Source: Sulfurimonas sediminis
GTDB lineage: Bacteria; Campylobacterota; Campylobacteria; Campylobacterales; Sulfurimonadaceae
Length of the DNA: 64,000 nt
Assembly (NCBI RefSeq): GCF_014905115.1
Contig: NZ_CP041235.1
Coordinates: 1,178,001-1,242,000 of the forward strand
Reading direction: 5' to 3'
This document shows positions 53,639 through 60,811 of the stretch, piece after piece (position 1 is the stretch's first letter; each line of letters opens with the position of its first letter). The translations under genes and the position numbers were made by a program. Below the pieces are notes generated by a model, which saw only the letters and a list, made by a program, of their open reading frames with translations, was not told where the DNA came from and made no database searches.

Positions 53639-54964
53639 ATGAATTTTGGAAGCGTGTGTTCTGGTATTGAAGCAGCTAGCTTAGCCTTTAATCCACTTAA
53701 TATAGAAGCAACATGGTTTTCTGAAATTGAAGACTTCCCAAGTAAAGTTCTTAAACATCATTATTCAAGTATCCCCAATTTGGGTGATATGAATGATTTG
53801 CCTGAGCTAATACTTAATGAATCTATTGAAGCTCCTGATATCCTGTGTGGAGGTACTCCATGTCAGGCTTTTTCTCTTGCAGGTTGGCAACAAGGATTAA
53901 TTGATAGTAGAGGACAACTAACGTTAAAATTTATTGAAGTTGCAGATGCTATTGATAAGATGCGAATAAAAAATAAAAAACAACCATCTATTATATTATG
54001 GGAAAATGTTGAAGGTGTATTGAGAGATAAAACAAATGCTTTTGGAATTTTTATTGCAGGATTAAGTGGTCTTGGTGAAGAAATTAAAATTAAAAGATGG
54101 TCAACATCCGGAGTGCTATTTGGACCAAAGAGAAATATTGCATGGAGAGTTTTAGATGCAAAATATTTTGGTCTGCCCCAACAGAGAAGAAGATTATTTG
54201 TTATAGCAACTCCTAAAAATATTAATCCAGAAAAAATTATTTTTGAGCAATTAATGGAAAATTATGAAACTTTTTCAAATCTTGAAAAACTATATAAAAA
54301 TAAAAATACATTAGATAAAAATCTTTTTACCCAACCTGAATCATTAAAAAATGAAAGAGTTAGGCATTTTAATGATCATAAAATTGAAATTTTTAGAGAA
54401 TATACAGATTGTCTTTATTCTGCATATGGCACAAAGTGGAATGGAAATGCAGCGGCATATAATGGTTCCCTATACATTTCTCAAAATGATAAAATACGGA
54501 GGCTAACTCCAATTGAATGTGAACGATTAATGGGTTTCCCAGACAATTATACACTACTGGATAAGGCAACAGATACCGCTCGATTTAAAGCTATAGGAAA
54601 CTCTTGGGCAATTCCTGTTGTTCAATGGATAGCAAAGCAAATTCAACACTATAAAAAATTAAATAAGTCGGTAACTTGGATAGATGGTTTACTTCCATAT
54701 GAAGAGACAGATTTATATAAATTATATTTATTTCCTAAAGATATTATAAAAACTACTAAAGGTGAAAATATCAATGTATCTCCTGCGAGTAATAATATAA
54801 AATTGGGAAATATTTTTGATATTGTGCATTTATCAGCACCTGATAAATTTTATATTAGCGCCAAAGCAAGTCACGGAATTTTAAGACGAAAAACTACGCG
54901 TAACATTAATATGAATCCATCTTTAGAAGAGTTGTTTATGAAAAACTGTATCGCAGTTTTTTAG
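53639..54964 (+). CDS. DNA (cytosine-5) methyltransferase
   Basis: 441 residues. C5 motifs: FGSVCSGIEAASLAF (I), GGTPCQAFSLAGWQQG with the catalytic Cys (IV), WENVEGVL (VI), PQQRRRLFVIAT (VIII) and FKAIGNSWAIPVVQWIAKQI (X). About 100 extra residues follow motif X (KKLNKSVTWIDGLLPYEETD onward), which are unrecognised. It protects host DNA from the linked endonuclease. AAAGGG precedes the ATG. Lower GC than the pilus genes, which suggests that the cassette arrived separately. Confidence 0.92.
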   Translation: MNFGSVCSGIEAASLAFNPLNIEATWFSEIEDFPSKVLKHHYSSIPNLGDMNDLPELILNESIEAPDILCGGTPCQAFSLAGWQQGLIDSRGQLTLKFIEVADAIDKMRIKNKKQPSIILWENVEGVLRDKTNAFGIFIAGLSGLGEEIKIKRWSTSGVLFGPKRNIAWRVLDAKYFGLPQQRRRLFVIATPKNINPEKIIFEQLMENYETFSNLEKLYKNKNTLDKNLFTQPESLKNERVRHFNDHKIEIFREYTDCLYSAYGTKWNGNAAAYNGSLYISQNDKIRRLTPIECERLMGFPDNYTLLDKATDTARFKAIGNSWAIPVVQWIAKQIQHYKKLNKSVTWIDGLLPYEETDLYKLYLFPKDIIKTTKGENINVSPASNNIKLGNIFDIVHLSAPDKFYISAKASHGILRRKTTRNINMNPSLEELFMKNCIAVF

Positions 54965-55084
54965 TGCAATAAACAAGTATAGAAAGATTGTCTTTTTTTG
55001 GAGTATAGAATCAAGAATCCATATTTTATTGAGCGTAAAAAAAGAGGGGGAGGCATTATAATATATGTGGTGTATTAGCAGACT

Positions 55085-55489
55085 ATGATACACAAAAAAA
55101 TAATTTTTACTTTTATACTTTGTAATGCTATTTTATTGAGTGCTGAAATAGCTGATACGATGAACTGTGAAGTTTCAACAACACCTGCATTCTTTGAATA
55201 TGTTAAATGTAAAGAAACAAATAAGGTTGTTAATGTAAATGAACTTATACGAGATGGTTGGGTTGCAGTAAATGTTCACTCTTTTTATATTACCTTTAAA
55301 AAAGTAGCAAATTCTTTTTATGCTATGCAATGCTTGGAGTCTTCTCAATTTCCAAATTACATCGGAGCCTGTAAGAGTAATTTATTTACAAAGCCAAAAA
55401 CTTGGTTGAAAAAAGATGCAAAAAGGAATGGATGGAAAGTTAATTGTGCTATTGGTGATACTGTTTTTTACTACAAAATGAGGCAGTAA
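55085..55489 (+). CDS. Secreted cysteine-rich small protein
   Basis: 134 residues with a signal peptide (IIFTFILCNAILLSA). The mature part has cysteines at MNCEVS, VKCKET, MQCLESS, GACKSN and VNCAIGD, which could form disulfides. No recognised family. Single plus-strand gene after the restriction cassette, with TATAAT about 30 bp before the start. Convergent with the lipoprotein gene at 55498. Confidence 0.55.
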   Translation: MIHKKIIFTFILCNAILLSAEIADTMNCEVSTTPAFFEYVKCKETNKVVNVNELIRDGWVAVNVHSFYITFKKVANSFYAMQCLESSQFPNYIGACKSNLFTKPKTWLKKDAKRNGWKVNCAIGDTVFYYKMRQ

Positions 55490-55497
55490 TATCTACC

Positions 55498-56220
55498 TCA
55501 AAACCTCCTAAACCCGCTCTTAGACTGAGGATACTCTTTTTTTGAAGGAGTAGCTTTTCTTTCAGCTTGAAAATGGCTCAAAGCCGATATTACAAACATA
55601 TTTGCCTCTATCCAGTCTGATTTGTTGATAGCAACTGCATAAGTGTCAATGTTGTACCAGCTGTTTTTTTGCATATTGTTATAGGCATATTGCAGAACAG
55701 GAGAGACTGACAGTGCATCTTTGTCTATCTGCTCCCTTATTACCCCTTTGCCTGTATAGTCTTTGTGTTTAAGAGAAAAATTGTATCCAAAAATAGCTCT
55801 ATCATCCACTACACAAAGCTTTGATGCAAATTTATAACCTTTGATAAACTGCCCCAGCTTAGAAGATACAAGTACTCTGGCTTTTGTAGAGTGTTTAGTT
55901 ATAGGGTATAATTTTGTAATAAAAGCATCGCTATCCATCACTTTACCACCTTGAGAGACGCAGTAGTTTTGAAACTGTGTTTTAAAATGCTTTTTATACT
56001 CTCGTGTCCACTCTCCAGTAGCATCAAGCTTTGTGGATTTTGTGGCATGATGCACAAAATAGCCCTTATCTTTATCCTCATCTAAACCTATATCATCAAA
56101 AAACTCAACCACACTGTATGAGTGTAGCTCTTGTGGTGTTTTAGGGGATGATGCAACACATCCGCTAAACAAAATCATTGCAAGTATTGTAACCATTGCA
56201 GGTATTAAATTGCTTCGCAT
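55498..56220 (-). CDS. Putative lipoprotein of the element
   Basis: 240 residues from ATG 56220 (AGGAG seven bases upstream; the ATG at 56226 is too close to it). Signal with lipobox MILFSGC. The mature part is soluble, with KHFKTQFQNYCVSQGGKVMD and the second Cys in SKLCVVDDRAIFGYNFSLKH. A similar C-x3-GG...C-x-V-F-GY pattern occurs in the next lipoprotein (56230), so the two look related. The N-terminus includes the 17-bp repeat copy. Unknown function; likely surface or transfer associated. Confidence 0.6.
   Translation of the reverse strand: MRSNLIPAMVTILAMILFSGCVASSPKTPQELHSYSVVEFFDDIGLDEDKDKGYFVHHATKSTKLDATGEWTREYKKHFKTQFQNYCVSQGGKVMDSDAFITKLYPITKHSTKARVLVSSKLGQFIKGYKFASKLCVVDDRAIFGYNFSLKHKDYTGKGVIREQIDKDALSVSPVLQYAYNNMQKNSWYNIDTYAVAINKSDWIEANMFVISALSHFQAERKATPSKKEYPQSKSGFRRF
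56201..56217. repeat. Dispersed 17-bp repeat, coding copy in the lipoprotein gene
   Basis: GGTATTAAATTGCTTCG identical to copies at 47562 and 49856; encodes RSNLIP at the start of the lipoprotein. Confidence 0.5.
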
Positions 56221-56229
56221 TTTCATCTC

Positions 56230-57333
56230 CTAATAATCAAAGTATTCTGTTTCAAACTGAGGTGTTTTACCCACTTTTTTGATAAGCTCTTTATACTCAA
56301 GTATCAGATGTTTATTGTCTTTGACAATATCTTTAAAGATTTTTTTCCATGCTTGAGACTTGAAGATATAGAAATGTTTTTTATCTGGCATTATTGCTTT
56401 TGTAGGCATAAGCAGTGGTGTAGAGAAAAAATCGGTATAGATATATCCAAAAGCTACACTTCGATAACTTTTGCCATCTTCGCTGTAAACTTTTTGCTCA
56501 AAATCCATCATCTTATATGCAAATTTGAGATCTCTTTTTACGATTTGTGTTGCTTCTTTTTGCAACTGCTCCATTTTTACATAGATTGGATCATCTTCAT
56601 AATCTGGGTTGTATTTGATAATATCTTCGTGATACGGGAAGAGTACCTTATCTACAAATAGCTTTACAAAATTATCAAATGAATGTGTTTCACTCTCATC
56701 TTCATACGCACTGTATGTTCGCAGCATCTCAAACTGTTTTGCATCAGTGCTTAGCTTGTAGGCATTACCAACATCAAACACACCCATTTGAAAGTGTTTT
56801 GCAAAGTCGATATAGCGATCCTCTTTATAGACATCAAATGGAAGCTGAAAATATGCAGGAGTAAGTATTGCCATCCCTTTATTGTTGCCGTAATATCCAA
56901 AAAATGGCTCACCATCATGCATCTTACACTCTTGAGCATAGCTCATACCTGTTTTATAGGCATATTTTAAAGCTTTATCGTCCATCTTATCATCAAGCCA
57001 GCCACCTTTGGCGATGCAGTATCTATCAAACTCTCTTCGTATCTGCTCGTAAAAATCACTTATGACTTCTAAAGAACGGCTATAACATATATTTTTATGT
57101 GTTGGCACTATAGAACTACAGTCAAGGATAATCTTGCGGATATACTCATCACTGTAGCTAAGCGGGAGTGAGTGCATAAATGCTTCAAAGTCCATATTTT
57201 TATACTTAGACATTTCCCCTTTTTGTACTACTCTTTTATATGGTTTTGGAGAGATTGACTCTGGTGGTTTAGGAAGACATCCGCTCATAAAAACAGCTAA
57301 AACTGCAATACCGATTATACTTTTTACTCTCAT
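56230..57333 (-). CDS. Putative lipoprotein, paralogue-like neighbour
   Basis: 367 residues. Lipobox AVFMSGC at residues 13-19. The mature part is mixed helical, with FDRYCIAKGGWLDDKMDD and YAQECKMHDGEPFFGYYGNN resembling the C-GG...C...FGY pattern in the lipoprotein at 55498. ACTAAGGAGAG-like ribosome site upstream. Together with the secreted protein at 57625 it forms a block of envelope proteins without recognised families. The role is unknown. Confidence 0.6.
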   Translation of the reverse strand: MRVKSIIGIAVLAVFMSGCLPKPPESISPKPYKRVVQKGEMSKYKNMDFEAFMHSLPLSYSDEYIRKIILDCSSIVPTHKNICYSRSLEVISDFYEQIRREFDRYCIAKGGWLDDKMDDKALKYAYKTGMSYAQECKMHDGEPFFGYYGNNKGMAILTPAYFQLPFDVYKEDRYIDFAKHFQMGVFDVGNAYKLSTDAKQFEMLRTYSAYEDESETHSFDNFVKLFVDKVLFPYHEDIIKYNPDYEDDPIYVKMEQLQKEATQIVKRDLKFAYKMMDFEQKVYSEDGKSYRSVAFGYIYTDFFSTPLLMPTKAIMPDKKHFYIFKSQAWKKIFKDIVKDNKHLILEYKELIKKVGKTPQFETEYFDY

Positions 57334-57344
57334 AACTACTCTCC

Positions 57345-57584
57345 TTAAATCTGAATTTTATGATACTTCGCAAAATCACAAAGTGCAGCATTAAGCTCAC
57401 GCATACACTCAACTACCTGTGTGCAAAACTCCGCTGCACTGATATTTGCATCTGCTGCCAACTGTGCATCTTGGTACTGCTCTGTAAAGTGTTGCAACTG
57501 GCTTGAAGTGGTAGCAAACCGATTTACTATCGCTTCATCCTCGATAATGATAGGCTCATCTATAAAATCACCAACTTTTGACAT
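57345..57584 (-). CDS. Small acidic hypothetical protein
   Basis: 79 residues from ATG 57584 (AAGGAG seven bases upstream); the annotated upstream ATG at 57611 is part of the element-wide motif. Acidic N-terminus (DEPIIIEDEAIVN) and a helical C-terminus with cysteines (AEFCTQVVECMRELNAALCD). No signal peptide and no recognised domain. It is 11 bp from the lipoprotein downstream and likely cotranscribed. Confidence 0.6.
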   Translation of the reverse strand: MSKVGDFIDEPIIIEDEAIVNRFATTSSQLQHFTEQYQDAQLAADANISAAEFCTQVVECMRELNAALCDFAKYHKIQI

Positions 57585-57607
57585 GTTTGACTCCTTGTGT
57601 TTTAATC

Positions 57608-57624
57608 TCATCTATATTCATAAT
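57608..57624 (-). promoter_or_regulatory. Element-wide motif, copy 6
   Basis: ATTATGAATATAGATGA, 23 bp upstream of the small acidic protein. Confidence 0.6.
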
Positions 57625-59205
57625 CTACTTCACAACATCAAGCATGTTTTTTAAAATATCTGTAGAGGTACTTGCTTTTGCGATTTGGTCTTGTTTGATA
57701 GAGTAATTTTTGTTGTGTACTATTTTGTTGGCAAGTTGCATCGCTAAGCGTGCCATATCTTGCTTGTTTTCCCTTTGAAACTGATTGATAGCTCTTTTTA
57801 CGCTCTCCACAAACTTTTTGCTTTGTGCCTCTCTCATAGAGCGGTTAAAACTTTCTTGAACACTATCTGAGGACTCAATTTGAAATGAGATTTTTTGATT
57901 GAGCATTATCCCCTCATTTTTAGAGAAAATCACATCGTTATAGGTAGTTTTTACTCTTGGCAAAAGAAGTAGATCTTTTTTTCTTGGTCTCCAAAAATCG
58001 CTTGGATCTTCTAAGTATCTCTCTAAAAAGTCATCTTTTTTATGAAACTTTTTGTAAAGGTACTCCCGTACTCTAAACTGCAACTCTTCAAGTGAGTAGC
58101 TGCTGTTTTTGTTGTCAATATTTATATTGCTAAATGCTTCGATATAAAGTTTTATGAGCTTTTTGAAGTAATCATCAAACTTGTTGTGTTGATTTGTTCT
58201 TGATAGCTTAATTCCGTCTGCATCTAACACTCTATCAACTACTGCTACATTTTTACTCGACATTTCACCACCAAAATCACGCATAAAAATCAAGTCTCCG
58301 TAATAGTGTAGTTCTCTAAGTGTTGAGATCTCAATGATAGGCTGTGATTTTTTCATCAGTAAAAATTTTCCCTCTTGCGGTTGGGCATGGATGATGTAGT
58401 TTTTAGAGAAGAATTTTAAATCGTTTTCAAAAAAGTTTTTGATTGTAAAAACAAAATTTCCTCGCCATGCTCCGCTAACATCAGCATAAAATCTACTCTT
58501 GTAAAACTCCAAAGAGATAAGATATTGCGGTATATCATTGCTTCGTACCATTACATCCGCTTTTGGGAGTCCATAGATGCTAAAGAACTCATTAAAAAGC
58601 TTGTTGTACTTTTTGCTAAATTTCTTCATCAACAAAACACTCATTCCATATGCCTGGTGCTTGTACCCCATCCTTGTACCATTGTCTATTGCTCCATTTC
58701 TTGAGAGATTATTTCCTATTTGTTGGTTCGTATAGGTATCCATATATGAGTAAGAGTTGAGCTTTTGCATCATCTGCTCTTGCCTCTCCATTGCCACAAA
58801 TGAGTCTGGTAAATCAACTTCTTTGATTACAAGCCACTCCAAAAAAGTTCGTGGGTCTTGCATATGGTGGTCTATAAACTTCTCTATCAAATAATCCACC
58901 TCTGGCATCATCACTGTTGCTTGCATATCTATCACTCGTTTAATGCTTTTTGAGTAGGATTTGCTTTGAGAGGTCTCTTTGGATAGTGTTTGCTCTTTCT
59001 CTTTTGATTTGGACTTTTCACTTCCTTGAGAAGTTTCATACCCACGCTCTTTTGAGATGGTTTTTGATTTTTCATCGGTTGTAGTTGTGTCCTGGCTTTT
59101 TTGGTGTGATTTATCTTTTGTTTTATGTTTAGACTCATCAATACCAACGGAGTTTGCAAGTAGCATTGTGGATAATGCTACTATTAAAAGTGCTGCTACT
59201 TTCAT
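57625..59205 (-). CDS. Large secreted or periplasmic protein with a Ser/Lys/Glu-rich stalk
   Basis: 526 residues. Signal peptide (VAALLIVALSTMLLA), then about 65 residues of low-complexity Lys, Ser, Glu and Thr (KSHQKSQDTTTTDEKSKTIS), then a folded region from about 90 with DPRTFLEWLVIKEV, DSYSYMDTYTNQQIGNN-like stretches and FKNFFENDLK. The C-terminus is helical. The stalk-plus-domain layout suits a periplasm-spanning or surface protein. No family recognised. ATG to ArdC gap is 2 bp, so it shares a transcript with it. Confidence 0.55.
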   Translation of the reverse strand: MKVAALLIVALSTMLLANSVGIDESKHKTKDKSHQKSQDTTTTDEKSKTISKERGYETSQGSEKSKSKEKEQTLSKETSQSKSYSKSIKRVIDMQATVMMPEVDYLIEKFIDHHMQDPRTFLEWLVIKEVDLPDSFVAMERQEQMMQKLNSYSYMDTYTNQQIGNNLSRNGAIDNGTRMGYKHQAYGMSVLLMKKFSKKYNKLFNEFFSIYGLPKADVMVRSNDIPQYLISLEFYKSRFYADVSGAWRGNFVFTIKNFFENDLKFFSKNYIIHAQPQEGKFLLMKKSQPIIEISTLRELHYYGDLIFMRDFGGEMSSKNVAVVDRVLDADGIKLSRTNQHNKFDDYFKKLIKLYIEAFSNINIDNKNSSYSLEELQFRVREYLYKKFHKKDDFLERYLEDPSDFWRPRKKDLLLLPRVKTTYNDVIFSKNEGIMLNQKISFQIESSDSVQESFNRSMREAQSKKFVESVKRAINQFQRENKQDMARLAMQLANKIVHNKNYSIKQDQIAKASTSTDILKNMLDVVK

Positions 59206-59207
59206 AT

Positions 59208-60302
59208 CTACCTCTCCATCTCTACTGTATTTTGTTTTGTTCTTTGAGCTGCTTTTTGTGCTGTTTTGTCCTGCTTGATTTTTTGTAACTCTTGCTTTAA
59301 CTTCTCCTTTGGTTTTGTCGCCTCTTTTGCTGTTACTTTTTGCTGCTCTTTTGAGAGTATCTTTTGAAGATCAAGCTTTTGTATAGCCTCTTTAGCAGCA
59401 CTGGTAATAAGAGAAAAACGCTCTTTTAAATTTTTGGCATCATTGCCCCAGGTTTTAATGTAGAGTTCACTTTTGTTTTCAATACCACTCATACTGGAGA
59501 GGATATAGCTAAATGCTTCTGCTTCCCCCTCTCTTGCACCTCTATCTTTATGAAGGTTGTCATAGTTAAGAGTGCCATCTTTAAACTGTTTGCCGTGTAT
59601 TTGATGGTGTCCTAACTCATGAAAAAGAGTTGATATTTTTTCGCTTGTTGAGTATGATGGATCTACTACAATTTTATTCTCATCATAGCTGTAATATCCC
59701 TTAGAGGAATTTCCAGTTGGCTCATGTGAGACATTAACATTGAATTTTTGACTTATCTCATCGCTTAGTTTTTGAAATAACGACTCATCAACTGCAACTT
59801 TTGCTCGATAGTCAAGCGTTTTATATGCTCCTATCTCTTTTGCAGTGGTTTGATTAACATCAAATACAGTTCCAGCTTTAAATTTTAAACCTTTTTCTAT
59901 ATTTCCTCTCTCATCTCGTTTTGGGATTTTTTTACCCTCTGTATCAAGCTTGTATTTTCTATTCTCGTCCAATTCATATTTTGTATAACTTACTGGCACT
60001 AAGATAGAGTAGCCTTTCTCTCCCTTTTTAACACTAACTTTTTTACCATCGCTGTTTTTGAGTTCATTCCAGGTCTTAAACGATGCCACATGTTCCACAT
60101 TTGTACCTCTACTCATCGCTTCATCAGCTATGAGCATCTGGTTTCTTAGGGAATAGTTGTGAAATTTTCCTGCAAATTGCAAATAGTTTTTAATCTCCTT
60201 CTCTGTCTGTTTTGAGTCAAGATTTTTGGCTAAGAGTTCAAATTTTTCATTGATTTTGTTGCTTAATTCATCTGCTTTGTTTGGCTGTTTACTCTTGTTC
60301 AT
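59208..60302 (-). CDS. ArdC-like anti-restriction/ssDNA-binding metallopeptidase
   Basis: 364 residues from ATG 60302, which overlaps the upstream 57-residue gene. The N-terminal ArdC-like domain (YLQFAGKFHNYSLRNQMLIA, ASFKTWNELKNSDGKKVSVK, KKGEKGYSILVPV) is the DUF1738 ssDNA-binding region. The second domain has the zincin motif LFHELGHHQIHG with downstream GEAEAF for the third ligand. The C-terminus is a long Lys/Gln coiled coil. In plasmids such proteins protect incoming single-stranded DNA from host restriction. Confidence 0.88.
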   Translation of the reverse strand: MNKSKQPNKADELSNKINEKFELLAKNLDSKQTEKEIKNYLQFAGKFHNYSLRNQMLIADEAMSRGTNVEHVASFKTWNELKNSDGKKVSVKKGEKGYSILVPVSYTKYELDENRKYKLDTEGKKIPKRDERGNIEKGLKFKAGTVFDVNQTTAKEIGAYKTLDYRAKVAVDESLFQKLSDEISQKFNVNVSHEPTGNSSKGYYSYDENKIVVDPSYSTSEKISTLFHELGHHQIHGKQFKDGTLNYDNLHKDRGAREGEAEAFSYILSSMSGIENKSELYIKTWGNDAKNLKERFSLITSAAKEAIQKLDLQKILSKEQQKVTAKEATKPKEKLKQELQKIKQDKTAQKAAQRTKQNTVEMER

Positions 60303-60462
60303 GATCCACCTCTGCATCATAAAACTGCTCTATCTGCTTATCGCTAAACTCATCTAAATTCAAGTTAATATCCCATGCAAATATCAACTCACTCTCCACT
60401 TCAATAGGTACAGCATCTACATCTGCACCTTTCATTTTTATAATCGCTTCAACTCTTTGCAT
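60289..60462 (-). CDS. Small acidic protein, 57 residues
   Basis: Begins MQRVEAIIKMKGADVDAVPI and ends DEFSDKQIEQFYDAEVDHEQ before a final Glu and stop. ATG 60462 lies 1 base after the stop of the upstream gene and its stop overlaps the ArdC start, so it is sandwiched and translationally coupled. Acidic C-terminus. No family recognised. The tight packing supports it being real. Confidence 0.65.
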   Translation of the reverse strand: MQRVEAIIKMKGADVDAVPIEVESELIFAWDINLNLDEFSDKQIEQFYDAEVDHEQE

Positions 60463-60463
60463 C

Positions 60464-60796
60464 TCATCTCCCTCTGTCTTGCTCTTTTTCCCGTTTTACA
60501 TCTTTGATTTTTGCTTGAGATTTTGATTTTCTGTTTTTAGCATCTTGTTTTATCTCTTTGAGTTTTGCTTTAATACCTTTTCGCTGCATTTTTTGCTTCG
60601 CTTTTTCCATAGACTTCACTTTGTTCTGCTTATCTTTGGCGATGGTATTTTTAGCATTTTGCACAATTTTTTCTATCTCATCTGTGGATTTATCCCACTG
60701 CTGCGGCTCTTGTGTTGGTTGCCACTCTTGAGATTGTGTAGCTTGTTGTTGATTTTGCTCTGGTTTCCACTCTGTTTGTTGTGTTTTTTCTGACAT
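60464..60796 (-). CDS. Highly charged, low-complexity hypothetical protein
   Basis: 110 residues. The first half is Gln, Trp and Thr rich (EKTQQTEWKPEQNQQQATQS, QEWQPTQEPQQWDKS), and the second half is very basic with Lys, Arg and Gln (KAKQKMQRKGIKAKLKEIKQ). Probably disordered. CGAGGAG precedes the ATG. It follows the topoisomerase by 15 bp and may be a nucleic-acid-binding accessory protein. No family recognised. Confidence 0.6.
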   Translation of the reverse strand: MSEKTQQTEWKPEQNQQQATQSQEWQPTQEPQQWDKSTDEIEKIVQNAKNTIAKDKQNKVKSMEKAKQKMQRKGIKAKLKEIKQDAKNRKSKSQAKIKDVKREKEQDRGR

Positions 60797-60811
60797 TTTG
60801 TACTCCTCGTT

